A stretch of 64,000 nt of DNA, taken from Ascaphus truei. Lineage: Eukaryota; Chordata; Amphibia; Anura; Ascaphidae. Within the stretch, counting starts at the first letter, position 1; every line of letters begins with the position of its first letter. The position numbers and the translations under genes were made by a program. The stretch spans positions 1-64,000 of the forward strand of contig WSYH01000269.1 of NCBI GenBank assembly GCA_036426205.1, given 5' to 3'. Positions 34,251 to 45,536 of the stretch are shown piece after piece. The notes under the pieces were generated by a model that had not been told where the DNA came from, did not search any database, and saw only the letters and a list, made by a program, of their open reading frames with translations.

Positions 34251-34329
34251 AAAGGGGAAAAACCTGTAGAGGCTTGGGGTACTTCTCTAATGAAGAACAT
34301 TAGGTAGGGTAACAAAAAGTCCCTCTTTT

Positions 34330-34900
34330 TCCCATCTGTGTCAATTACCTTCGGTAGCATACCTTTAGGGTTTTATTAAATCTTTCCACTAAGCCATCAG
34401 TCTGGGGATGATATACAGAGGTCCTAATTTGTTTCACTTGAAGACACTTGCACAATTCTTTTGTGACCCTAGACAGAATAGAGGTTCCTTGCTCTGACAG
34501 GCTTTCCTTGGGAATACCCACTTGCTAAACGTTAGCATTAGTTCCTTTGCTATGATTTTTGCAGAGGTATTACGCAGGGGTATTGCCTTTGGATAGCGGG
34601 TTGCATATTCCAGAACAACCAGTATACAGTATACTGATGCCATCTTGCGGATTTTACCAGAGGGCCCACCAAGTCAATAGCTATCTTTTCAAAAGGTACA
34701 TCAATTATAGGTAGGAGCACTAGTGGGCTACGGAAAGCCTTGAAAGGAGCTGCGCTTGGAGTCAGGGCATGAGGACCAATAGTTTGTTATTGCAGCAAGC
34801 ACCCCAGGCCAGTAAAAACCCCTAAGGATTCTATCTCGTCTCTCTCACCAGTACGTGGCTATGTGCAAGGTTTATTACAGTGTTACAGAAAGCCTGGGGA
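34330..34900 (-). pseudogene. Gmr1-like gypsy integrase
   Basis: Decayed integrase read on the minus strand. A zinc-domain remnant lies near 34740-34870. The core has a DLVGPL-like first aspartate around 34675, then LVVLEYATRYPKAIPLRNTSAK (in part) and KELMLTFSKW (34434-34643). The third acidic residue lies in YHPQTDGLVERFNK near 34395. Several stops. It follows protease directly with no reverse transcriptase between, the unusual domain order described for Gmr1-type elements. Confidence 0.8.
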
Positions 34901-34961
34901 ACCAGCAACTGCTTAGTGATGGCCGAGTCCTTTTTCCCTACTCTATAAATTAGGTTATTTA

Positions 34962-35600
34962 TCACTTCAAAATAGGGTTAGGTAACACATTTTCTGGCTG
35001 TGTAGCAACCCCATTCACATCCTGAACATTATTGCTAGCAGTGACTAGAGTAGGATCTTCCCATTGGGCGCTCTTAAAATTAATAGGACTGACCCCCAAG
35101 TCCAGCAAATCATCCTCCTTCTCTGTGCTAGTACTAGGCTCTTCACTATTGTCAACGGGGTTGTCCTCTACTAACACCGGCAAAGGGCAGTCATTTTGAT
35201 GTTTCTCTTCCACCTTACAACCCTGGTCACTCTCCAAATCAAACTCAGAAAATGGAAATACATGTTCCTCACTAGTTTGACCCTTTTCTGATGAGCATTG
35301 GACTGCCTTCTCTTTTAATGACCACAACTCTAGAAAGTTGGGGAAATCTCTACCGAGTACCACATCAAGGTCTAATCTGGGTACTACCCCCACCAGGTAA
35401 TTTAGGGTACCACACTGGGTTTCAATATTTACCTCAGCTGTGGGATATTCCCTTTTATCACCATGGATGCAAATAATTTCCATCTTCTGTATATTATCTA
35501 TTTTCACGTTCGGTATTACAGGCTTTGCTACTAAGGTGACCATGCTTCCTGAATCAAGCATTGCTCTATACATTTTCCCATTCACCATCACATAGCACAA
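34962..35600 (-). pseudogene. Gmr1-like gypsy aspartic protease and linker
   Basis: 212-residue open stretch. Near its start AMLDSGSMVTLV is a retroviral-type aspartic protease active site (D-S-G). LDVVLGRDFPNFLEL is the second conserved strand of the same domain. The rest is an acidic, low-complexity linker (EEPSTSTEKEDDLLDLG) before integrase. The ORF begins at an internal Met; the upstream reading joins Gag by a frame change. Confidence 0.8.
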
Positions 35601-35639
35601 ATGAAAACCCTTACCACCATCATTATTAGTAGATCCAAT

Positions 35640-36863
35640 ACATCCACAAAATGAGTATGTCCCATCTTTTCACCCAAATTGCTTTCCATGAGTTCATCTT
35701 TAAGTGGGTTGTCCTTGACTATATGACCAACCTCATTACATTTAAAAAATGTTATAACATAAACTGACCCCAAATAAGTTATTTTTCTAGATCCGTGACG
35801 TCTGAACGCACGCCTGGCTCCTGCAGTAGTGTCCCTGGGATCTTGGGAATATATCTCTGTTGCTCTCCAGTTTCCCTTAAACCCTGAACAGTCTTACCAG
35901 GTCTTGCAGGATCCTGGGCCTCGGAATTGCGGGTTTGTTCAGCTGGAGCAGGGCGTAGGATTTCTCCTGCAGCGACATGTCTCTCCATCAAAGCAATCAG
36001 CTGGTCCCCTGTATGGGGGTCGCTTTGACTGACCCACCGATGCAGGGTAGCAGGAAGGCCCGCAGAAATTGGTCCATAACTAAAAGCTCCACAATGTGGC
36101 TGGCCGAGTAAACCTCAGTTTGAAGCCACTTTCGGGCAAGATGTATGAGGTCAAACATTTGGTATCTTGCAGTCTTGTCAGGAGAATACAACCATAAGTG
36201 GAACCTTTGAGCCCGTACTGCAGCGGTCACTCCCAGGCATGCCAGAATTTCATCCTTCAGCTTGTTGTAGTCACTGGCTTGCGCTGGTTCTAGGTCACAG
36301 TAGGCCTTTTGAGGTTCTCCGCTCAGGAACAGTGCCAGTATGCTTGACCACTCAGATTCCGGCCATCCCTCTCTTTCTGCTGTATGCTCAAACGCCAGAA
36401 GCTACGCCTCAACATCATCTGTTGCAGTCATCTTTTAAAGGCAATGACTGGCCCGAATTGCCTTGGGTCCTTGGTATCTCCCATCAGGATCCCCGCTCAG
36501 CCTCTCAGACCCAGCCTGAATCTTCTGTCGCAGCTCACGGATGGCACCTTGCTGTGCACCGGTAGCATCCAGTTGTGCAGCGGTAACTGCACCGATAGCC
36601 TGCTGTTGGGCACCATTAGTATTCTGTTGAGCAGCGTTAGTTTCTTGTTGTGCAGCGACAGCCTGCTGGTGTATCTGATGTTCTCTAAAGTTAGTTTCTT
36701 GTTGTGTAGCGATAGCCTGCTGTTGGGCACCATTAGTTTTCTGTTGGGCAGCGTTAGTTTCTTGTTGTGCAGCGACAGCCTGCTGGTGCATCAGCTGTTG
36801 TGCAGCGTTCATCTGCAGCTGTGTGGATGCAGTCTGGAGCAATGCCTTGACAATGTCCTCCAT
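35640..36863 (-). pseudogene. Gmr1-like gypsy Gag with SCAN-like domain
   Basis: Starts at ATG 36861-36863. The N-terminal 130 residues are glutamine/alanine-rich repeats (AAQQETNAAQQ). After a stop at about 36435 the same frame continues through a Gag stretch ([25 protein letters not shown]) into [17 protein letters not shown] and [15 protein letters not shown] (about 36020-36190). This is the SCAN-like part of Gag, known to be the source of the host SCAN domain. A zinc-knuckle remnant (FKCNEVGHIVKD) lies near 35740. Multiple stops and frameshifts; inactive. Confidence 0.85.
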
Positions 36864-36927
36864 GGTTAGTTTGAAGTAGTTTTATACCCACAGACATATA
36901 ATTTGGGTGCCTGTATTCTACACCAAA

Positions 36928-37335
36928 TGTGACAAAATACCCTTTTTGTTTGATGGGTTCTTGTCTGGGAAACTTAAAACCCACTGTCTTTTAGGGTAAA
37001 GCCCAGTCACAGGACCATCCAGCTTTGGTTTAAAGGCTTTATTTTCTTTGTCACTCCAGCAGACAAAATCAAGACAAACAAAATAATCAAAAATAAATCC
37101 TAGCTCTATCTGAGCATTAACTAGAAAGCAATTCTCTAACTATTTTTGGGTGGCTTTCCCACTTACCAAACAATAAAACAGATTTCATAAAACCAAACCT
37201 GTTGCAGGCCAGTGCCTGTCTGTAGCATCCAGCTCTCTTAGCTGGAATGAGGGGAGAACTGATCCAGCCTGCCCTTTCTTATACTCTGTTAATTAAGCCA
37301 GGTGATCTGCACCTGGCTTCATTTGCACAAAAACA
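36928..37335 (-). repeat. Probable 5' LTR of the Gmr1-like element
   Basis: On the minus strand it ends ...TTTTGTCACA just before a primer-site-like TTTGGTGTAGAATACAGG, about 65 bp upstream of the gag ATG. The outer boundary is uncertain and I see no second LTR in the window. Confidence 0.5.
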
Positions 37336-37356
37336 AACTTTAGAAGAAAAAATCTG

Positions 37357-37523
37357 AGAGCACAGCAAAAAGGTGGGGAACTGGAGGCCAATGAAAAAAT
37401 AACAAAAAAACTTTATTGAAACAAAACTCAAGAGAATCTTTTAATTAGGTTATGTTTCAATAAAGTTTTTTTGTTATTTTTTCATTGGCCTCCAGTTCCC
37501 CACCTTTTTGCTGTGCTCTTAGT
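37357..37523. repeat. Perfect-arm palindrome, about 70-bp arms
   Basis: AGCACAGCAAAAAGGTGGGG...ACTTTATTGAAACA and its complement are separated by about 28 bp. Each arm ends towards the centre in AATAAAG on the plus or minus strand. Confidence 0.85.
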
Positions 37524-37540
37524 TTTTTTCTTCTATCCTG

Positions 37541-37705
37541 CTTGCTTACCTGTGGATGCACGCTGCTGTATTGCTTGCTTACCTGTGGATGCACGCTGCT
37601 GTATTGCTTGCTTACCTGTGGATGCACGCTGCTGTATTGCTTGCTTACCTGTGGATGCACGCTGCTGTATTGCTTGCTTACCTGTGGATGAACGCTGCTG
37701 TATAC
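37541..37705. repeat. 33-bp minisatellite
   Basis: Five units of CTTGCTTACCTGTGGATGCA + CGCTGCTGTATTG, the last with an A for C change. It gives an 11-residue repeat in all forward frames. Directly adjacent to the palindrome. Confidence 0.9.
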
Positions 37706-38164
37706 CGGATGTCTTCAACTCACCTGAGAATAAATTTGTGAGTACCCCATTCATTGAACTGTTTGCTGCTACTTTGTTCATCACTAGGGGATTTGTCCGG
37801 CATTTCTGGGGTCTGCTGGTTCCTGTCGGGGGACCTCATGATTACCGTGGTCAGCCTATCCCTGTTCTATGTGATTGCCTTAGGGGCATTACTAATTACA
37901 GCTACAGCTTGCTTGGTGTTTAAAGTTCTGGACTCCGGTATGATAGGGTTAATATTGTTGCCTCTGCGTGATGCACGCGTGTCTATTAGGCTAGTAGCGC
38001 CGAACATTGAGGTTCATTCCTCTATCTGCTACTGCAAAAAAACCTTCCCTGGGTCTTTAACCCTTAGTAGGGATAGGTATAATTTGCAAATACAGGGTTT
38101 ATGTATCTCCCATCCACAACTTCACCACCTTTACTTTCACAATATCCTCTGATTTTTAAATCTG

Positions 38165-39263
38165 TGTAACACCTTTCCCCCCCCCCCCAATCGCAGATGG
38201 GGACCATGTGGGGAAATACACACTTGTGTTACCGGGTATAGTGCGTCACCTGATAGGCTCACAGAAGGCCTGAACCTCCGCCACTGGGAGCCTGGGGTTA
38301 CCTGATCCGTCGTCGAACACAGCACCTCCACCTGTAAGGGTTCCCAATTCAGTGGGATGGTCCTCTTACAGGAACCACAATAATAAGACACGCACACAGT
38401 GTATGCTAATAACTGTTTACTATTGTAATTACTAATAATAACTCCGGAACCTGTACCACACAGAATAATGCGTATACACACATGGATGTGCACCGGGTGC
38501 ACACATCAACATAGGTATTCCCCAAAGTACCTTATGTCCAAACCCCACCCATGTGTGTTGGAGATAGCGCTATCCCTGGACGTGTTTGGTGCACTCTTTA
38601 TAGATACCTGCCCGGGCTCCAGCCACGGGTGCCGCTATACACTGAAGTGGATCCGCCTGATCCGACGTGATGACCTCCTACGCGTGGGGTGACTTCCAGC
38701 GTGGATAATATAACCGCAGCTCCGCACCGTCTGTACTTTGACGGGGATCCGTCTGCAACCGGCCGGCCGCAGTCACTGCTTGGCGGGGCCTCCGAGAAGA
38801 TAGTCTCTATATAACTCTGGGGGGGGGGGCTTGAGCCCAGACCCAGTATTCAGGCTGCGCACTACTGAGTGGCTTCTAACTTAACCAAATAGCTAAAGGG
38901 GCAGAACTCCTCAAGTAGGGCCTGTCCCTGAAGCAACCATAAACTGGGGCAATGTTAACTTATCTGGGGCCTCTGGGGGTAACTAGGCCTAGTGCCAGGG
39001 GCTACTGCTCCCTGCACACACACCCTAACTCACCCAGCTCCTAGCTCCAACTGACACTCTTTTTAAAAACTGTCTAAACTGTCATCTCTCACAGCTTCAC
39101 TGGTTGCCTAGCAACATGTAACTGCAGCCTCTCTTAACTGTCCCTATTCAAAACTGCCAGCGCAGGCTCCCTTGCACTGAAAAGGCCTTAATTGCAAATG
39201 CAGCCGCCCTATTGACTAAGCCGCAGCATGTGACAATCCCCTGAGGGATACCAGGGCTATACA
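38165..39263 (-). repeat. Left LTR of a pol-less LTR element
   Basis: TGTAACACCTTTCC...GGGCTATACA, matching 41289-42555 over its length apart from an insertion in the right copy. In the element's minus orientation this is the 3' LTR, preceded by the polypurine tract ACCAGGGGGAG (39264-39275). Confidence 0.88.
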
Positions 39264-40245
39264 CTCCCCCTGGTAAAATCCCAACAGCCTCGCTTGGGTA
39301 GCAGACATATAACAGAGAGTTATATAATGAAAAATGCATTGCATAGGATACACAACAAATCACGTTGATACCCGAGGCCAGCTGAGTCTCATAGTGGGGT
39401 ACCCCTAACTGATTGAGTGATTGACTCCTGGGAGTCTTTTGGAGCTCATGATCGGGGGCTACAGTCTCTGATCCCAAACCATCTCTTCCCCCTGGTAGAA
39501 GGAATAGTAAGGGGTCTTGGTGACAAACTTTTACCCGGCCATCCGCGACATGGATGAGGTGGGCCAGGATGTCTTGCTCTTTGCCTCGGTCCACCATATG
39601 GTGAATGAAGCGCTCCAGCGTGCGCATGAAGGAGGCAATAATTACCAGAGCTGTCACAGCACAGTCTTTGTTCACTCCAGCAATCTCTTTAGTGGTGACG
39701 TGTTCTGGGGACATCACAATATCTACATGCAGGTCCATGTCTTGAGACGAGCAGGATTGAAGGTTCCTCTTGTAGGAGTAAGTGCCGTGCATAGCCACTG
39801 TACTGGATGCCTTGATGGGGTCAAATCGGTTCTCTGGTCTGCAGAGATCTTCTAGGGGAGACACCTCCACCAGGACACGATGACGGGGTGAGCCCATCGC
39901 CTGTTTGACCCTACCTTTGGAGCCACCAAGCTCCACGATCACCGGGGAGCTCACACCCAACACCCCTGGGGCAGTCAACTCACCCCTGCTATCGTTGGCA
40001 GGTACTGATCCCAAGCCTGGGACCGATGGTACCATCGTTGAAGGCCGGACAGGCCGTGGCAGGGCACACGGGCCCACAGCAGAGTCCGCAGTAGGTGAGT
40101 CAATCAGCCCGTTGTCCTCAGCGTCACTTGAGTGGTCCGCTGGCAGGCGCATCACCACGGCTGATTGGATACTGTTGTCAGTAGAAGAGAATGGGGGAAG
40201 GGACGCCTTACCCTTTGTTGGTTCGAACATCTGTGGTTCCGTCAT
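39148..40245 (-). CDS. 365-residue ORF of the LTR element, unknown
   Basis: Open for 365 codons between the LTRs and extending into the left LTR. It is rich in S/P/V with no domain I can name. The segment SQSLNQLGVPHYETQ resembles the tail that follows integrase in the gypsy at 52.9 kb (there GHSTTRVAYD). It may therefore be the fused end of a deleted Pol preceded by Gag-derived sequence. The opposite strand is also open (39905-40552), so coding is uncertain. No protease, RT or integrase motif is present. Confidence 0.4.
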   Translation of the reverse strand: MTEPQMFEPTKGKASLPPFSSTDNSIQSAVVMRLPADHSSDAEDNGLIDSPTADSAVGPCALPRPVRPSTMVPSVPGLGSVPANDSRGELTAPGVLGVSSPVIVELGGSKGRVKQAMGSPRHRVLVEVSPLEDLCRPENRFDPIKASSTVAMHGTYSYKRNLQSCSSQDMDLHVDIVMSPEHVTTKEIAGVNKDCAVTALVIIASFMRTLERFIHHMVDRGKEQDILAHLIHVADGRVKVCHQDPLLFLLPGGRDGLGSETVAPDHELQKTPRSQSLNQLGVPHYETQLASGINVICCVSYAMHFSLYNSLLYVCYPSEAVGILPGGVYSPGIPQGIVTCCGLVNRAAAFAIKAFSVQGSLRWQF

Positions 40246-41207
40246 TGGAACCGAATCTGGAACCGATTCTGGAGTTCAGTCTGGAACCGCTGTTAGGGTG
40301 CACGGGCCCTCCAAAACATCTGCTCTTGAGGTAGGGAGATTGGCAGCATTGATCGGCCCAGTAGAGGGGTCTGTCGCATCTTTCTCTGCAGTTTCTGTGG
40401 GCCGCAGCAGCATGGGTTGCAGGAACTGTGCTCCGCAGCAAGCACTCTTGGGTCCCCAAGTCAGTTCTCCATCTGGAAAATCACATTTGCTGCAGAAACA
40501 TCTGACGCACCCCTGCCTGTCCACTATTTGCCACCAGAAGTTCTACTGGTAGGTGATAAGGGTCAAAGTCCATACCGCCATACTTATTCAACTTCTTTTG
40601 TAAGCACGGGCACAAAAGATAGGGTGCTTTCACTCCTTTTACTCGCCAACCTCTGTATAACTGAGGGTGCAGTTCGCTGTATCCTGTTTCTCCCTGCCGG
40701 GGAACAGAAGTGGTGGACTGAGACTCACTTACGTCACGGGGGTGGAGCTCTGGTTCTCGCGCCAGACCCGGGCTGGTTACTGTAACGCATTGTGGTGCAG
40801 CCTGGCCACCATTAGCACGCGCGCTCTCCTGACTTGGCGGGAGACGCGATTTTTAGGTGGGACTCATGATTAGCCTCCCCAGATGAGGGAGCCAAAGAAA
40901 CTGCTGGGTAAGGGTAGATAATTGGGCACCCATTGGTCGGACCCTCGGGCAGAGTTAGGAATTGGGGACCGTCTTCCTCGCTTATGGCATGGAATACCTT
41001 TAGTATCATGGCACTTCATTGATGGAGGGAATCATACTTTTGCCCTATGACCCATGCTTGCGCCAGTCCAGGGAGTTTGCGAACATGCTCCTGGATGTCT
41101 GAAGCGAATGCGTGAGCAGGAACTCCGCCCACAATGACCAGGCGGTTCGGGGTCGAGCTAAGCTTTGTGGCCCATGCGTGGACCTCATGCCTTGAGGGCA
41201 CCCACAT
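40246..41207 (-). pseudogene. Gag-like N-terminus of the LTR element, decayed
   Basis: From ATG 41205-41207: VPSRHEVHAWATKLSSTP, then RLVIVGGVPAHA and DIQEHVRKLPGLAQAWVIG, a pattern like the N-terminal domain of gypsy/PNMA-type Gag proteins. A TAA stops it at 41016. Further coding-like stretches follow with frame changes to about 40250, including a CFCSKC cluster near 40490. It sits just downstream (minus sense) of the right LTR and a TTTTGGAGGCGCTGCTGAG primer-site-like sequence. Confidence 0.55.
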
Positions 41208-41288
41208 AGTGGAAAATTAAATTGGACAAATTTGGATGAAAAATAGGACAGGGCACCCCAGGTCTGAGATCTCAGCAGCGCCTCCAAA

Positions 41289-42555
41289 ATGTAACACCTT
41301 TCCCCCCCCCAATCGCAGGTGAGGACCATGTGGGGAAATACACACTTGTGTTACCGGGTGTGCTGCGTCACCTTATAGGCTCACGGAAGGCCTGAACTTC
41401 CGCCACTGGGAGCCTGGGTTACCTGATCCGTCGTCGAACACAGCGCCTCCACCTGTAAGGGTTCCCACCTGAGTGGGATGGTCCTCTTACAGGAACCACA
41501 ATAATAAAACATGCACACAGTGTATGCTAATAACTGTTTACTATTGTAACTACTAATAATAACTCCGGTACCTGTACCACACAGGATAATGCGTATACAC
41601 ACACACAATGACGTGCACTGGGTGCACACATCAACATAGGTATTCCCCAAAGTACCTTATGTCCAAACCCCACCAACGTGTGTTGGAGATAGCGCTATCC
41701 CTGGACGTGTTGGTGCACTCTTTATAGATACCTGCCCGGGCTCCAGCCACAGGTGCCGCTATACACTGAAGTGGATCCGCCTGATCTGACGTGATGACCT
41801 CCTACGCGTGGGGTGACTTCCAGCGTGGATAATATCACTGCAGCTCCGCACCGTCTGTACTTTGACGGGGATCCGTCTGCAACCGGCCGGCCGCAGTCAC
41901 TGCTTGGCAGGGCCTCCGAGAAGATAGTCTCTATATAACTCTGGGGGGGGGGGTCTGAGACCTAGTAATCAGGCTGCGCACTACTGAGTGGCTTCTAACT
42001 TAACCAAATAGCTAAAGGGGCAGAACTCCTCAAGTAGGGCCTGTCCCTGAAGCAACCACAAACTGGGGCAATGTTAACTTATCTGGGGCCTCTGGGGGTA
42101 TTATTTATTTATTTATAAAATATTTTACCAGGAAGTAATACATTGAGAGCTACCTCTCGTTTTCAAGTATGTCCTGGGCACAGAGTAAAACAAATAATAC
42201 ATGGTTACAAATACAGTTACATAAATGAACAGGGTATACATTATATACAAGACACTGCGTGCACAGTTGGTAACTAGGCCTAGTGCCAGGGGCTACTGCT
42301 CCCTGCACACACACCCTAACTCAACCCAGCTCCCAGCTCCAACTGACACTCTTTTTAAAAACTGTCTAAACTGTCATCTCTCACAGCTTCACTGGTTGCC
42401 TAGCAACATGTAACTGCAGCCTCTCTTAACTGTCCCTTTTTAAAACTGCCAGCGCAGGCTCCCTTGCACTGAAAAGGCCTTAATTGCAAATGCATCCGCC
42501 CTATTGACTAAGCCGCAGCATGTGACAATCCCCTGAGGGATACCGGGGCTATATA
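41289..42555 (-). repeat. Right LTR of the pol-less LTR element
   Basis: Starts TGTAACACCTTTCC like the left LTR. It is longer because of an insertion of about 170 bp at 42101. In element orientation this is the 5' LTR. Confidence 0.88.
42101..42273. mobile_element. Short interspersed insertion in the right LTR
   Basis: TTATTTATTTATTTATAAAA + TATTTTACCAGGAAGTAATA ... ending GCACAGTTGGTA. It is absent at the same site of the left LTR (38990), so its borders are precise; GGTA is duplicated at the edges. A simple-repeat tail at one end suggests a retroposed 3' end. Confidence 0.75.
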
Positions 42556-42999
42556 TGCATAAGATGCTGGGATTGACATACTGTATAAACGCCTCATCAG
42601 AGGAGCACAATCTCCTTAACCTAAGGAATGGTCCTTAGTATCCCTTTTATTAGAGAACTTGAATGACTGCTGTCTGACCTTAAAAAGTTATTGCATAAAT
42701 TGATCTTCCTAAACATATCCATTTGGATGGTGATCCTCCCTGATAATGCTTCATTAAAGGATTTGTTATACAGCACAGTCCAGCTTCAGCAACTTTTTTC
42801 TTCTGCCTCGTGGTGCCCGCTGAATCGCCTCTCCTCACTGGAACAGGTACACTTCTTCTCCCTGATATTAATATAAGATTTATTTGGAATTTAAAACTAT
42901 TTTGTAATATCTGCATCGTATGTAGAGCTTTAGTAGTTGAATACAATACAATTGATGCAGGTATGTTTTGCAAATTAATACATACATTTAATTTGTTTT

Positions 43000-43065
43000 A
43001 TTTATATATATATATATCTATATCTATATATCTATATATATATATTATATATAGATATATATGAG

Positions 43066-43125
<60 letters not shown>
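43000..43125. repeat. (AT)n microsatellite
   Basis: Long TA run with interspersed TATC and TATATAGATA units. Confidence 0.95.
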
Positions 43126-43944
43126 GCACATATTATTGGGGTGAAACCCAGTGACTTGGAAAAGGCGCTTAACAACTATAAAAGTGTAATCAAAAAAATA
43201 AATGTGTGGAACTGACGAATTCTCTCAACCTTCCAGGGAATATGCACTGATTCCCTTACAACAGTTTAGGATCCAGGGCAGGAAGGGAGCAGTATCCTCA
43301 GGAACACCCAGAAAAAAATACAAAAATAATCATAGTGTGGTATGAAAAATACATATATGTCAAACTCTGTAGACTTGGCTCTTATGGTGACCTACTTACA
43401 AAATGTAAGATTCAAAATAGCAGGTTTGTATTAGTGATGGATCTTTGGACACCTCAGCTTTGGACCACGGCATACAGCAGCATACATCAATAGGGTTGGT
43501 GTCAGGCAGGATGGTGTATTTCTCTGCAGCAGCTCCCAATCAGTCATATGCAATCATACAGAGATAATGGAAACAATAGTGCTTTACCAGATAACACAAA
43601 GTTTTATCATAGAGACTTGCAGGATTGTACTCACAATATATTCAATGAGCACATTCACATCAAGGTATCTTTAGGCATGTGGATATCGGCTCGGCAGATG
43701 GAAAACAAATCCCATCCCACTCCGCTCACTTGTCCTCCACGAGGGGTGCCCCCTCGTCCGGTCGGATGGTTGGCGTCTGTCGTCACTTCCTGGCCTGGCG
43801 GTGACGACTTCCGGTAGGCGCGAGTTAGAACGGGGGAGTAGGAGGGATGCCGGTCCGCAGCTCTGCCTCCGTGGAAACAGCAGTACAACAGCTCCCCAAC
43901 GGTGATACAGCTGGGCTCTGCTAACTGGAACTGGAACTTCTTTG

Positions 43945-43985
43945 GCTCAACGCGTTTCACTGCATACCGCAGCTTCCTCAGGAGC
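43945..43985 (-). ncRNA. Hammerhead ribozyme motif (Penelope type)
   Basis: Minus strand: stem I GCTC, CTGAGGA, stem II GCTGC-GGTAT-GCAGT, GAAA, CGCG, TT, GAGC. Stem I pairs exactly. A TATA-like CTATTTAATA lies at about 44017-44026, roughly 32 bp upstream. Confidence 0.8.
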
Positions 43986-44429
43986 AATGATAAGTCCCCT
44001 ACGTGTGGTTATTATTAAATAGCCTTCTCAATTAAGGCAATTGGTGATGTAATCAAGCATAATTCCACACAGGATAGTTAACATAATTAACACACGAGTC
44101 TCCCAAAATGGGTACATGATCTCTGTGGCCAAAAAACGACGCAATAAAATACTTTATTAATTTATAAAAAACATGAAACTGAGTACCTACATAGTTTAAA
44201 AATGATTGAATAATAAAATTAATTGGGGGTTGTTAGATCGAGATGCTTAATGGAGGGTAGAGAGAGAGAGAGAGAAACATATGTTAGTTAATCATAAATA
44301 TCAAATATGGCTAACATTAATAAAAACATATTAAAAGTGAAAAACTAAAATGCAAATAATAAGACTGACATGACTTAAAAAAGGGATGACACAGGAAAGT
44401 GCAATTAAAGTGACTAGAGGAAGGGTGCA

Positions 44430-44917
44430 ATCTCAAAATCAACATTAAGACCATGTGGTTCAAAGTGTTAAGTTTATGCACCCAGTACATTTCTCTTTAC
44501 TTAAATCTAAATTTAGTCCCGTCCTCTCCAATGTTGTTCACATTTTCTATCCGGTGAATTTTAACCCTTTCGTATTGGAGTTATGAAAAAAGGAAAAATG
44601 TTTAGAAACATTATGTGACTGCACATTGCGCCTTATATTACTTAGGTGCTCCAAAATCCGTGTCTTAATGGCTCTTGATGTTTTGCCAACGTATTGGAGC
44701 CCGCATGGGCATTCCAGGAGGTAGATTATGTATTTAGAGTTACAGTTCATGTACTGTTTTATTTGTAATTCTCATTTTTGTTATTGCACCTAAATCCCTT
44801 TTTGTCTTGCTGTTTGTATTCACAGGCTTTGCAAGAACCACAGCCATGGAACCCTTCCAATTTCTGGAGCCATCCATTTCTGTTCGTCTCTAATTTTTTA
44901 ATATTAAATTACATTTT
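44430..44917 (-). pseudogene. Penelope GIY-YIG endonuclease region
   Basis: Minus-strand reading. It begins with LETNRNGWLQKLEGF and a zinc-ribbon-like GCGSCKAC, then a frameshifted GIY-YIG nuclease: YIIYLLECPCGLQYVGKTS, ILEHLSNIRRN, and the end HGLNVDFEIAPF. The nuclease nicks target DNA for insertion. Frameshifts and stops make it inactive. The RT is absent on this side. Confidence 0.85.
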
Positions 44918-44924
44918 TTTAATA

Positions 44925-45165
44925 TTAAAAATACAAAAACACTGGCATGTTTTATTAAATGACCCAATTTTGAAGGAAGAGATTCCAGAACGTCCGAGAG
45001 TAATTTTTAAAAAAGCAAAAAATTTAAAAGGCATAATAGCTCCAAGTAATATTAAAAAATTAGAGACGAACAGAAATGGATGGCTCCAGAAATTGGAAGG
45101 GTTCCATGGCTGTGGTTCTTGCAAAGCCTGTGAATACAAACAGCAAGACAAAAAGGGATTCCATT
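44925..45165 (+). pseudogene. Penelope RT-to-nuclease linker, inverted copy
   Basis: Plus-strand reading with KHWHVLLNDPILKEEIPERP, VIFKKAKNLKGI and the same GCGSCKAC cluster. It mirrors the minus-strand copy to its left and stops at 45165, where the shared outer arm begins. Confidence 0.8.
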
Positions 45166-45536
45166 AATGTTTCCATTATCTCTGTATGATTGCATATGAC
45201 TGATTGGGAGCTGCTGCCAGAGTAAATACACATCCTGCCTGACACCAACCCTATTTGAATCTTATGCTGCTGTATGCCGTGGTCCAAAGCTGAGGTGTCC
45301 AAAGTTCCATCACTAATACAAACCTGCTATTTTGAATCTTACATTTTGTAAGTATTTTTTTCTGGGTGTTCCTGAGGATACTGCTCCCTTCCTGCCCTGC
45401 ATATTATTTGGGGGCCATGATTAATTTGATTAGCTTATTTATTAATTTTTTCATTTTTTTGGTGCCATTGCTGATTATTTTGTTATCATATGTTTTATCC
45501 AGGATTTGTATTTCAGCAGAGTATTGTTTTTATGTA

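Larger units (their letters stand above)
43270..45400. mobile_element. Penelope-like element with inverted partial second copy
   Basis: Outer arms 43270-43570 and 45165-45400 are inverted copies (CAGTATCCTCAGGAACACCC against its complement near 45370; CAGCTTTGGACCACGGCATA against its complement near 45280). Inside, a minus-strand PLE 3' part (44430-44917) meets a plus-strand piece of the same protein region (44925-45165). Such inverted partial copies are typical of Penelope insertions. Confidence 0.8.

Noticed and set aside
36384..36869. Plus-strand ORF with LLCSDSLL repeats
   Set aside because: Shadow of the glutamine-rich Gag repeats on the minus strand.
39905..40552. Plus-strand 215-residue ORF
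   Set aside because: It is the complement of the 365-residue ORF in an element oriented on the minus strand, with no motifs.
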